Shown: positions 36,824-44,602 of the stretch, one piece after another
How positions within the stretch are numbered: position 1 is the stretch's first letter
How the letters are laid out: the number at the start of each line of letters is the position of its first letter
NCBI GenBank assembly: GCA_965220825.1
Contig: OZ244839.1
Span: 1,240,001-1,304,000, forward strand
Origin: G965220825 sp965220825
GTDB lineage: Bacteria; Pseudomonadota; Alphaproteobacteria; UBA828
Direction of reading: 5' to 3'
DNA: 64,000 bases
Notes under the pieces: generated by a model
Databases searched by the model: none
Seen by the model: the letters and a program-made list of their open reading frames with translations, nothing else
What the model was told of the DNA's origin: nothing
Translations under genes and position numbers: made by a program

Positions 36824-37545
36824 CGGCGCGAACGGAACTCCTCTTCGCCGCCGAGCCCTACGCACGAAGCTGCGAGGCGGCGGTCGCCGCCGCGGAACCC
36901 GGCGCAATTCGGCTCGACCGCACGGTCTTCTATCCGGTGGGCGGCGGACAGCCGGGCGACCGGGGCGTGCTGCGCCTGGAAGGGGGCGGGGAGATCGCCG
37001 TCCTCGACACACGGAAGGGCGCATCCCCCGACGATGTGATCCATGCAGTGGAGCCGGACGCCAGCCTTCCCCCGCCCGGAACCCTGGTCACCGCCACGCT
37101 CGACTGGGACCGCCGCCACCGCCACATGCGCATGCACACATGCCTGCACCTGCTCTGCGCCGTCGTGGACGCGCCGGTGACCGGCGGACAGCTCACGGCG
37201 GAGAAGGGCCGGCTCGACTTCGACCTGGAATCGCGCCGGTTGGAGAAGGCGGCTATCGAAACGGAGCTCAACACGCTGATCGACCGGGACCTCCCGGTCT
37301 CGCCGGGCTGGATCGAGGACGCGGAACTTGCCGCGCGGCCTGAGCTGGTCAAGACCATGCGCGTAAAGCCGCCCACGGGCCGGGGCCGGGTTCGGCTGAT
37401 CCGCATCGAGGGAATCGACGTCCAGCCCTGCGGCGGCACCCATGTGGCGCGCACGGGCGAGATCGGGCCGATCTCGGTCTTGAAGATCGAGAACAAGGGG
37501 AAGCACAACCGGCGGATCGCCATTGCATTCGGAGACCGATCGTGA
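36820..37545 (+). CDS. alaX: AlaX-type alanyl-tRNA editing protein
   Basis: Stand-alone trans-editing hydrolase (241 aa) that deacylates mischarged tRNA-Ala. It resembles the AlaRS editing domain. The zinc-ligand motif HTCLH appears near residue 104, and the second zinc site CGGTH is in IDVQPCGGTHVARTGEIG. ATG 36820 overlaps the cysK stop and its own stop overlaps sseA. Ser-tRNA(Ala) is the usual target; the genetic link to cysteine metabolism is notable but does not prove a Cys-specific substrate. Confidence 0.93.
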   Translation: MTARTELLFAAEPYARSCEAAVAAAEPGAIRLDRTVFYPVGGGQPGDRGVLRLEGGGEIAVLDTRKGASPDDVIHAVEPDASLPPPGTLVTATLDWDRRHRHMRMHTCLHLLCAVVDAPVTGGQLTAEKGRLDFDLESRRLEKAAIETELNTLIDRDLPVSPGWIEDAELAARPELVKTMRVKPPTGRGRVRLIRIEGIDVQPCGGTHVARTGEIGPISVLKIENKGKHNRRIAIAFGDRS

Positions 37546-38396
37546 CCGAGGGAACGACCCCGCTTCTGGTATCGCCCGACTGGATTGCGGACCATTCGGG
37601 CTCGGTGCGGATTCTGGACGGCTCGTGGCACATCCCGTCGGCGGCCCGCGACTCTCGCGCGGAATTCCTGGAAACCCATATTCCGGGCGCCGCCTTCTTC
37701 GACATCGACGGCATCTGCGATCCGGAAACCGCGCTTCCGCACATGCTGCCGTCGGCAGAGCTCTTTGCGGCCGGCGCAGGCGCTCTCGGGATCGACAACG
37801 ATTCCCACATCGTGGTCTACGATACGGTCGGTCTCTACAGCGCGCCCCGGGTCTGGTGGATGTTCCGCGTCTTCGGGCATGAGCGCGTCTCGCTTCTGGC
37901 CGGCGGCCTGCCGCGCTGGCGCGCCGAGGGACACCCGGTGGAAAGCGGCGCGGTGCGGCCCCGACCAGCCTCCTTCCGTGCGGTGCGGGACGGGTCGCTT
38001 GTCCGCTCCTTCGACCAGGTACGCGCCCACCTTGCCGCAGGCGACGCGCAGCTCGTGGATGCGCGGGCGGCGGCGCGCTATGGCGGCTCGGATCCGGAGC
38101 CCCGACCAGGCGTCGCCTCCGGCCATATCCCCGGCAGCCGCAACCTCCCCTTCGCCGGAATTCTGCGCGAGGGCGGGGAGCTGGAAGAGGCGCCGGTCAT
38201 ACGCCGCGCGTTCCTGGAAGCGGGCGTCGACCCGGAGCGTCCTGTGGTTACCACCTGCGGCTCGGGGATCACCGCCTGCATCCTCGCGCTCGGACTCGCC
38301 GCCATCGAGGCGCCGGACGTTGCCGTTTATGACGGCTCCTGGTCCGATTGGGGGTCGCGCAAGGACGCCCCGGTCGAGACCGGCCACCCCGCCTGA
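37542..38396 (+). CDS. sseA: 3-mercaptopyruvate sulfurtransferase
   Basis: Two-domain rhodanese-fold enzyme (284 aa) that transfers sulfur from 3-mercaptopyruvate to a thiol acceptor. The first domain has the inactive rhodanese repeat with HIPGAAFFDID. The second has HIPGSRNLPFAGI and the active-site loop CGSGITACILALG, which matches mercaptopyruvate rather than thiosulfate sulfurtransferases. The start is GTG 37542, overlapping the alaX stop. Confidence 0.93.
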   Translation: MTEGTTPLLVSPDWIADHSGSVRILDGSWHIPSAARDSRAEFLETHIPGAAFFDIDGICDPETALPHMLPSAELFAAGAGALGIDNDSHIVVYDTVGLYSAPRVWWMFRVFGHERVSLLAGGLPRWRAEGHPVESGAVRPRPASFRAVRDGSLVRSFDQVRAHLAAGDAQLVDARAAARYGGSDPEPRPGVASGHIPGSRNLPFAGILREGGELEEAPVIRRAFLEAGVDPERPVVTTCGSGITACILALGLAAIEAPDVAVYDGSWSDWGSRKDAPVETGHPA

Positions 38397-38416
38397 CACA
38401 CGCGCGGGCGATACCG

Positions 38417-39343
38417 GTGCACCGCAGGCAAGCATTGGCTGTTCTGGCGGGTGCCGCGGGCCTGCTGCTCTTGCCGCCGCGGGTGGGCGCGCGCAGCGCA
38501 GGCCCCTCCCCCGCCAACGACATGATCGGCGCGCTGCGCTCCGTCACCGCCTCCCATGAAGACACGCTGCTGGACATCGCCCGCAACAACGGCTTCGGCT
38601 ATGTGGAGATGATCGCAGCCAATCCGGGCGTCGATCCATGGATTCCGGGCGAGGGCACGACCATCGTTCTGCCCGCCGCCCATATCCTCCCGGACATCGA
38701 GCGCAGCGGCCTCGTGATCAACCTGGCGGAGCACCGGCTCTATTACTTCACCGCCCCCGGAGCCGCGCCGCTCACCTTCCCCATCGGGGTCGGGATGGCC
38801 GGCTGGGGCACGCCGAGGGGCGTCACCGAAATCGTGCGGAAGAAGGTGCGGCCCACCTGGTACCCGCCCGAATCGATCCGCGCCGAGAAGCCGGAACTGC
38901 CCCGCGCAGTACCGCCCGGCCCCAACAATCCGTTAGGCGCCCACGCGCTCTATTTCGACTGGCCCGGCTATCTCGTCCACGGCACAAACATGCCCTGGGG
39001 CATCGGGCGACGGGTGAGTCACGGCTGCATCCGGCTCTACCCGGAAGATATCGCCAGGCTCTTCGAGATCGTGCCGCTCGGGACGCGAGTCGAGGTGATC
39101 GACCAGGCGGTGAAGGTGGGCCGGGCCGACGGCGCGCTCTACCTCGAAGCCCACCCCGAACCGGCTCAGGCCGACGAGTTGGAGGCCACCGGACGGATCG
39201 CGAGCCCCGCCCGGAGCTCCTCGGCAAACGCGCTGCACCGGATCAAGGTGCTGGCGCACGCCGATTCGGCCACGCTCGACTGGAGCGCGATCCGAAGCGC
39301 GCTTCGGGAACGCTCCGGCGTCCCCACCCGGATTACGCGATAG
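38417..39343 (+). CDS. L,D-transpeptidase (YkuD domain) with LysM, ErfK/YbiS type
   Basis: Exported peptidoglycan cross-linking enzyme (308 aa). A signal peptide with an RRQ motif (residues 3-30, possibly Tat-type) is followed by a LysM-like segment (TLLDIARNNGFGYVEMIAAN) and a YkuD domain with YLVHGTNMPWGIGRRVSHGC; the catalytic Cys is about residue 204. Enzymes of this layout make 3-3 cross-links or attach lipoproteins to meso-DAP. GTG 38417 is preferred because it starts the signal peptide. It converges on a Lys-terminated lipoprotein gene 35 bp away. Confidence 0.92.
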   Translation: MHRRQALAVLAGAAGLLLLPPRVGARSAGPSPANDMIGALRSVTASHEDTLLDIARNNGFGYVEMIAANPGVDPWIPGEGTTIVLPAAHILPDIERSGLVINLAEHRLYYFTAPGAAPLTFPIGVGMAGWGTPRGVTEIVRKKVRPTWYPPESIRAEKPELPRAVPPGPNNPLGAHALYFDWPGYLVHGTNMPWGIGRRVSHGCIRLYPEDIARLFEIVPLGTRVEVIDQAVKVGRADGALYLEAHPEPAQADELEATGRIASPARSSSANALHRIKVLAHADSATLDWSAIRSALRERSGVPTRITR

Positions 39344-39357
39344 CGGTGCGGCGTGCG

Positions 39358-39377
39358 CCGCCGGGAATGCCCGGCGG
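39358..39377. terminator. Bidirectional hairpin between the L,D-transpeptidase and lipoprotein genes
   Basis: CCGCCGGG and CCCGGCGG form a perfect 8-bp GC stem with an AATG loop between two convergent stop codons. The plus strand continues GCTATTTTC, only a weak T-run. A shared terminator is likely from position and stem strength. Confidence 0.5.
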
Positions 39378-39378
39378 G

Positions 39379-39690
39379 CTATTTTCTCATCTGTCGCTGA
39401 AAGATCCGGTCGGCCTTGTCGGCTGCCGCTTGTGCCGCGGCCGCTGCTTCCTCGGCAGCCTGCGCCGCACGCTCGGCGGAATCGGCCGCCGCCTGTGCCG
39501 CAGCGTTCGCGTCGGCGACATCGGCCCGCAGTTCGGCCACGCCCTGCATCGCCGCATCCGCGGATTCCATCGCTGCGCTGCTCGACGACACCGCGGCACC
39601 GATTTCATCTTCGATGCTCTGGCACCCGACTGCGAGAGCCAGCGGAAGGACGGCGATGAGCAAACGTGGCGCAAGTTTTCCTTTGAACAT
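39379..39690 (-). CDS. Small Lpp/OprI-like alanine-zipper lipoprotein
   Basis: A 103-aa lipoprotein precursor. A signal peptide ends in a lipobox (AVGC, Cys 23), giving a mature chain of 81 residues that is almost entirely alanine-rich heptads (AAAQAAADSAERAAQAAEEA), as in the trimeric coiled coil of Braun lipoprotein and Pseudomonas OprI. It ends RQMRK, with the C-terminal lysine needed for peptidoglycan attachment in E. coli Lpp. A TTGACA promoter element lies 58-63 bp upstream. Lipoprotein and coiled coil are clear; covalent attachment is inferred. Confidence 0.85.
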   Translation of the reverse strand: MFKGKLAPRLLIAVLPLALAVGCQSIEDEIGAAVSSSSAAMESADAAMQGVAELRADVADANAAAQAAADSAERAAQAAEEAAAAAQAAADKADRIFQRQMRK

Positions 39691-39724
39691 TTATTCCACT
39701 CCCGGCTCGGAAAATCCGTCGTCC

Positions 39725-39753
39725 AGTCGATTGGAAGAGGCAAGGGATGTCAA
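39725..39753 (-). promoter_or_regulatory. Candidate promoter of the Lpp-like gene
   Basis: Minus-strand TTGACA (perfect -35) and TCGACT (weak -10, three of six matches) with 17-bp spacing, about 35 bp upstream of the ATG, in the gap after the DUF1192 gene. A separate strong promoter would fit an abundant lipoprotein. Confidence 0.4.
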
Positions 39754-39789
39754 GGGCAATTCGGTTGCACCAGGCCGGAAAAGCCCGCC

Positions 39790-39975
39790 TCAGCGCTTGA
39801 AAAGGCTGTCGGCCCGGCTCAGATGCGCCTGTTTTGCCCCGATTTCGCCGCGGACCCGTGCGAGTTCGCCCTCCAACTGGGCAGCGTAGGCCTCGAGCGC
39901 GTCGACCGACAGGTCGTCGAGCGCGCGGGGCGCGAACTCCCGCTCCCGCGGGATGCGAATTGGCTCCTCGTCCAT
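39790..39975 (-). CDS. DUF1192 family small protein
   Basis: A 61-aa protein of the alphaproteobacterial DUF1192 family. It starts MDEEPIRIPREREFAPRALD and contains the coiled-coil-like core LSVDALEAYAAQLEGELARV, followed by EIGAKQAHLSRADSLFK. Function unknown. It is divergent from the quinone oxidoreductase gene; the grouping with that gene and the DUF1013 regulator is common in alphaproteobacteria. The ATG at 39975 follows a GGAGG-like stretch. Confidence 0.88.
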   Translation of the reverse strand: MDEEPIRIPREREFAPRALDDLSVDALEAYAAQLEGELARVRGEIGAKQAHLSRADSLFKR

Positions 39976-40207
39976 GGCACACCTCCCGCCGCTTCCGTCC
40001 GCCCCGAATTGTAACCCGCCGCCGCCGCGCCGTCCCATCTGCGGCCCACCCGCCCGGTTTCGGTTCCGGGAGCGGGCCGCATCGCCGGCGGCGGCTACGG
40101 GTGTGTCTTCCCCCAGGGCACGACATGACTCATCCACGCCACCGACCGTACTATGCGGCATTCCTCTCCTGTCTTCCCGAACCCGAGAGCAAGGGGCCGC
40201 GCCCACG

Positions 40208-41221
40208 ATGCCCACTGACGCACCGCCCACGCATATGACCGCCATCGAGATCGCCGAACCGGGGGATGCGTCCGTGCTGCGCCCGACGCGCCGGCCGGTG
40301 CCCGTGCCGGGCGAAGGCGAGCTCTTGATCGAAGTCGCTGCCGCCGGCGTCAACCGCCCCGACGTCATGCAGCGGCGCGGCATCTATCCCCCGCCGCCGG
40401 GCGCATCCGATATTCCGGGCCTCGAGGTCTCGGGGCGGGTCGTGCGAACGGGCCCCGGCGCAAGCCGCTACCGCCCGGGCGAGGCGGTATGCGCGCTTGT
40501 CTCGGGCGGCGGCTATGCCCGCTACTGCACGGCGCCGGAGGCCCAGACGCTGCCGGCCCCGCCGGCAATCGACCTCGCGGACGCCGCGGGCCTGCCGGAG
40601 ACCTGCTTCACCGTCTGGACCAACCTGTTCGAGCGCGCCGGGCTTCGCAGCGGAGAGCGGCTCCTGATCCATGGCGGCAGCAGCGGCATCGGCACCACGG
40701 CGATCCAGATCGCGGCGGCCCGCGGCGTGCGCGTGCTCGCCACCGCGGGATCAAAGGAAAAGTGCGCGGCCTGCGAACGGCTCGGCGCCGAGCGCGGAAT
40801 CGACTATCGGCAGGAGGACTTCGTCGCCGCGACGAAGGCTCTCACGGACGGCAAGGGCGTGGACGTGGTGCTCGACATGGTGGGCGGCTCCTACACCCCG
40901 CGAAACCTCTCCATGCTCGCCATGGAGGGGCGTCTCGCACAGATCGCCTGCCTCGAAGGGAGGAAGAGCGAGATCGATCTGGCGGCGCTCATGCAACGGC
41001 GCCTCTCGATCGTGGGCTCCACGCTGCGCCCCCAGAGCGTGGACAGCAAGGGCCGTATCGCGGCCGCGTTGGAGCGGGAGGTCTGGCCGCTGATCGACTC
41101 GGGCGCCGTGCGGCCGGTCGTCGACAGCCGGATACCGCTGGAAGACGCCTCGCGCGCCCATATGCGCATGGAAAGCAGCGAGCATATCGGCAAAATCCTC
41201 CTCTTGGCCGAAGGTCTGTGA
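40208..41221 (+). CDS. qor: NAD(P)H-quinone oxidoreductase, zeta-crystallin/QOR type
   Basis: Zinc-independent medium-chain dehydrogenase/reductase (337 aa). The substrate domain begins MTAIEIAEPGDASVL (a second possible start at 40235) with AGVNRPDVMQRRGIYPPPPG. The Rossmann fold has LLIHGGSSGIGTTAIQIAAARG. No zinc-ligand cysteines typical of alcohol dehydrogenases are seen. It probably reduces quinones or enones with NADPH; the substrate cannot be assigned. Confidence 0.9.
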   Translation: MPTDAPPTHMTAIEIAEPGDASVLRPTRRPVPVPGEGELLIEVAAAGVNRPDVMQRRGIYPPPPGASDIPGLEVSGRVVRTGPGASRYRPGEAVCALVSGGGYARYCTAPEAQTLPAPPAIDLADAAGLPETCFTVWTNLFERAGLRSGERLLIHGGSSGIGTTAIQIAAARGVRVLATAGSKEKCAACERLGAERGIDYRQEDFVAATKALTDGKGVDVVLDMVGGSYTPRNLSMLAMEGRLAQIACLEGRKSEIDLAALMQRRLSIVGSTLRPQSVDSKGRIAAALEREVWPLIDSGAVRPVVDSRIPLEDASRAHMRMESSEHIGKILLLAEGL

Positions 41222-41353
41222 ACGCCGCGCCGAATTGCGGCTTTACGCTGACGCGGTCGAGGCGATAGATTGCTTCATTCCGAATATTCGCGTCGATTTA
41301 TGTACCGGGCGGTGGCCGCGCGTGCGGGCACCGCGAGCGGGAGGGATGCATCC

Positions 41354-41965
41354 ATGGCGGAATTGCTCATGCCCAAGGCCACGGCGGTGTGGCTGATCGA
41401 CAACACGTCGCTGACGTTCGATCAGATCGCGGCGTTCTGTGGGCTTCACCGCCTCGAGATACAGGGTATTGCGGATGGCGAGGTGGCGGTGGGCATCAGG
41501 GGGCTCGACCCGGTAGCCAGCGGGCAGATCGAGCGGGCCGAGATCGACCGTTGCGAGCAGGATTCGAGCGCGCGGCTGCAGGTCGCAGCCCAGGTCGCGA
41601 AGGTGGTCCAGCGCCCGCGGCGCGCGCGCTACACGCCGGTGAGCAAGCGGCAGGATCGGCCCAACGCCATCGCCTGGCTGCTCAAGAACTACGATCTGAG
41701 CGACGCACAAATCGGCAAGCTGCTCGGCACCACCAAGGCCACCATCAACGCCGTCCGCGACCGGACCCACTGGAACATGCCCAACATCACGCCCCAGGAT
41801 CCCATCCTGCTCGGCATGTGCACCGAGGCCGAGCTTCTGGAAGCGGTCAACAAGGCCCGCCAGCGGGAAGCGCAGGCGGCCGCGAAAGCCGCGCCGGAGC
41901 GGAGCGCGGCGGGGGCAGAGGCCTCCGAAGAGGCGCCGGCCGAACCGGAGTCGGCCGCCGGCTAG
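41354..41965 (+). CDS. DUF1013 / TrcR-type cell-cycle transcriptional regulator
   Basis: A 203-aa member of the alphaproteobacterial DUF1013 family, which includes TrcR of Rhodobacter. Conserved blocks are MPKATAVWLIDNTSLTFDQI at the N-terminus and RPNAIAWLLKNYDLSDAQIG, the latter a probable helix-turn-helix with LLGTTKATINAVRDRTHWN. An Ala/Glu-rich tail follows. The ATG at 41354 has GGGAGGGA seven bases upstream. A role in RNA polymerase-associated or cell-cycle regulation is family knowledge, not shown here. Confidence 0.88.
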   Translation: MAELLMPKATAVWLIDNTSLTFDQIAAFCGLHRLEIQGIADGEVAVGIRGLDPVASGQIERAEIDRCEQDSSARLQVAAQVAKVVQRPRRARYTPVSKRQDRPNAIAWLLKNYDLSDAQIGKLLGTTKATINAVRDRTHWNMPNITPQDPILLGMCTEAELLEAVNKARQREAQAAAKAAPERSAAGAEASEEAPAEPESAAG

Positions 41966-42025
41966 GCCGTTCACCCAATCGTGCACCCGCAAGGGGCGTT
42001 TTCCTTACGGGTCGTTTGGGATTGT

Positions 42026-42049
42026 TGCGAGCCTGGAAGTCGGCGCACC
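42026..42049 (-). repeat. Degenerate REP-like palindrome
   Basis: Shares the ends TGCG and GCGCACC and the central GCCTGGA with the family consensus, but has several changes that break the hairpin. It looks like a decayed copy, about 160 bp from the intact pair at 42213-42288. Confidence 0.5.
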
Positions 42050-42212
42050 GGGACCGACGATGGATTTCTCGCCGTCTCGCAGATTCCGTAACGAGGAGAT
42101 TTCCTGTGCAAGTTCAGACAGGTGTGAGACACCGCTCTTGAAACGAGGTTGGCGGTCTCCGAAGCAGTTGGTGTGAACACATCAACCTCGAGAAAACCAT
42201 CATCATAGGTTT

Positions 42213-42288
42213 GGTGCGCGGGTCTCCAGGCCCGCATTTTTCTTCTCCTCGAAAAACAAAAACATGCGGGCCTGAAGACCCGCGCACC
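42213..42288. repeat. REPIN-like inverted pair (76 bp)
   Basis: Two intergenic palindromes in inverted orientation (cores 42218-42235 plus, 42266-42283 minus) with tails facing. The 28-bp spacer is A/T-rich and differs from the 40-bp spacers of the 88-bp elements. The left core matches the consensus exactly; the right has one change. Both outer ends carry TTTGGTGC-type flanks. Confidence 0.8.
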
Positions 42289-42467
42289 AAAAAAGGGGCA
42301 GCTGGGGGACAAAGGCCGGTCGAACATCTTGCCAACCCAACGGCCGAAGAAACCCCAGCGTGTCAAACGTCCTGAACGAGGACAATTCCTCCCTCGGCCT
42401 GCGGGAATCGAGTACCATGGAGCGCGGGGCGGCCCACGGCGGCGCCCGAACTCGAGGAAACGTCACC

Positions 42468-44567
42468 ATGCCGAGCGCCTTCGTTGCCACCGTCTGCCCG
42501 CACGACTGCCCGTCCGCCTGCGCGCTCGAGGTCGAAACCCTCGGGCCGGACCGTATCGGCGCGGTGAGGGGGGCCGCAGACAACGGCTACACCGCCGGTG
42601 TCATCTGCGCCAAGGTCGCGCGCTACGCCGAGCGGGTCCACCATCCCGACCGCCTCTCCCAACCGCTGCAGCGCACAGGCGAAAAAGGCTCCGCATCCTT
42701 CCGCCCCATCGGCTGGGACGATGCGCTGGACATCGTTGCCGATGCCTTCCGCCGTGCCACCGAACGGCACGGCCCGGAAGCCGTCTGGCCCTATTTCTAC
42801 GCCGGCACCATGGGACTCGTGCAGCGCGACGGCATCGAACGCCTCCGCCACGCCATGGGCTATTCCCGCCAGGACAGCACCATCTGCTCCCGGCTCTCCA
42901 ACATCGGCTGGACGGCGGGTGCCGGCGCACTCCGGGGGTGCGATTCGCGCGAGATGGCGCAATCGGACCTGATCGTGGTCTGGGGCTGCAACCCGGCCTC
43001 CACCCAGGTCAACGTGATGACCCATATCGCCCGGGCGCGGAAGACGCGGGGCGCCGAACTGGTCGTGATCGACCCCTACGAGACGCGCACCGCCCGGGTG
43101 GCGGACCACCACATAGCGCCCCGGCCGGGCACGGACGGCGCACTCGCCTGCGCCATCATGCACGTGCTCTTCAAGGAAGGCTTCGCGGACCGCGCCTATC
43201 TCGCGAAATATACCGACTGCCCGGAGGAGCTGGAGGCCCATCTGGAGAGCCGGGGGCCCGATTGGGCAGCGGCGATCACGGGCGTTCCGGCGGAAGAGAC
43301 CATAGCGCTTGCGCGGCTCATCGGACGGACGAAACGGAGCTTCTTCCGGCTCGGTTACGGCTTCACCCGCTCCCGCAACGGCGCGGCCAACATGCACGCG
43401 GCCTCCTGCGTCCCCGCGGTGACCGGCGCATGGCAATATGAAGGGGGCGGCGCGCTCTATACCAGCTACGACCTTTACCATATCGACTTCACCACCATCA
43501 TGGGGCTCGACCTCAGGGACCGCTCGGTGCGCCTGCTGGACATGTCCCGCATCGGCGCCGTGCTGACCGGAAACGCCGATGATCTCGCCGGCGGCCCGCC
43601 GGTAACCGCCTCGCTCATGCAGAACGTCAACCCCGCCGCCGTGGCGCCGGAGTCGGGCCTCGTTCGCCAAGGACTTGCGCGGGAGGACTTCTTCCTCGCG
43701 GTTCACGAACAATTCCTCACCGACACCGCCCGCTATGCGGACATCGTGCTACCGGCCACCACCTTCCTGGAGCATGACGACATGTATCTGGGCGGCGGCC
43801 ACAGCTTCCTGCAGGTTGGCGCCAAAGTGATCGAGCCCTACGCCGAGGCGCGCTCGAACCACGATGTGGTCTGCGCCCTCGCGAAACGGCTGGGCGCCGA
43901 GCATCGCGGCTTCGACATGACGGCGTGGGAGCTGATCGACGACACGCTCAAGCGCTCCGGCTGGCCCGACGCGGCGACGCTCAAGGAGGCGCGCTGGCAC
44001 GACTGCACACCCGCCTTCGAGACCGCCCACTATCTCGACGGCTTCGCCTGGCCGGACGGGCGCTTCCGCTTCAAGCCCGACTGGGCGGCGCTCGGCCCCC
44101 GCGGCGATGCCATGCCCGCGCTCCCGGACCATTGGGCGGTGATCGACGAGGCGGACGCGGAGCGGCCCTTCCGGCTCATCACCGCGCCGGCCCACAACTA
44201 TCTCAACACGAGCTTCACCGAGACTCGCACCAGCCAGACCAAGGAAGACCGCCCGAGCGCCCTCCTCCACCCCGGAGACGCGCGCGACTTGGGGCTCGAC
44301 AATGGCGACCGCGTGCGCATCGGCAACGAGCGCGGCTCGATCCTGCTCCATGCCCGTGTTGCGAACGGCGCGAACGGAAGCGGCGGAAACGGCGCTGCCG
44401 CCGAGCACCCCCAACGGCGCGGCACCGTGATCGTCGAGAGCATCTGGCCCTCCGCCGCGTTCGAGGAGGGCATCGGGATCAACCTGCTGACCTCGGCCGC
44501 GCCGGGCTACCCGGCAGGCGGTGCCGTGTTTCACGACACCGCCGTCTGGGTGCGCAGCGCGAACTGA
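42468..44567 (+). CDS. Molybdopterin-dependent oxidoreductase (DMSO reductase superfamily)
   Basis: Cytoplasmic-type molybdo-bis-MGD enzyme (699 aa). The N-terminal 4Fe-4S motif is CPHDCPSAC followed by VICAK (about residues 8-47). MGD-binding blocks include VVWGCNPASTQVNVM and LVVIDPYETRTARVADHH, and the C-terminal dinucleotide-binding domain has LNTSFTETRTSQTKEDRPSA. No Tat signal and no partner electron-transfer subunit are seen, so the substrate is unknown. The ATG at 42468 has GAGGAA nine bases upstream; earlier in-frame starts fall in non-conserved sequence. Confidence 0.9.
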   Translation: MPSAFVATVCPHDCPSACALEVETLGPDRIGAVRGAADNGYTAGVICAKVARYAERVHHPDRLSQPLQRTGEKGSASFRPIGWDDALDIVADAFRRATERHGPEAVWPYFYAGTMGLVQRDGIERLRHAMGYSRQDSTICSRLSNIGWTAGAGALRGCDSREMAQSDLIVVWGCNPASTQVNVMTHIARARKTRGAELVVIDPYETRTARVADHHIAPRPGTDGALACAIMHVLFKEGFADRAYLAKYTDCPEELEAHLESRGPDWAAAITGVPAEETIALARLIGRTKRSFFRLGYGFTRSRNGAANMHAASCVPAVTGAWQYEGGGALYTSYDLYHIDFTTIMGLDLRDRSVRLLDMSRIGAVLTGNADDLAGGPPVTASLMQNVNPAAVAPESGLVRQGLAREDFFLAVHEQFLTDTARYADIVLPATTFLEHDDMYLGGGHSFLQVGAKVIEPYAEARSNHDVVCALAKRLGAEHRGFDMTAWELIDDTLKRSGWPDAATLKEARWHDCTPAFETAHYLDGFAWPDGRFRFKPDWAALGPRGDAMPALPDHWAVIDEADAERPFRLITAPAHNYLNTSFTETRTSQTKEDRPSALLHPGDARDLGLDNGDRVRIGNERGSILLHARVANGANGSGGNGAAAEHPQRRGTVIVESIWPSAAFEEGIGINLLTSAAPGYPAGGAVFHDTAVWVRSAN

Positions 44568-44602
44568 AGGCGCGGGCGGCTACACCCGGACGCCCCGCCC
44601 AC

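Larger units (their letters stand above)
41966..42467. other. Noncoding region before the molybdopterin oxidoreductase (502 bp)
   Basis: No gene is supported; short frames here translate palindrome repeats. The region contains a degenerate palindrome (42026-42049), an unexplained lower-GC stretch (about 42080-42200), and an inverted REP-like pair (42213-42288). The ribosome-binding site (GAGGAA) of the downstream gene is at its end. Confidence 0.65.
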
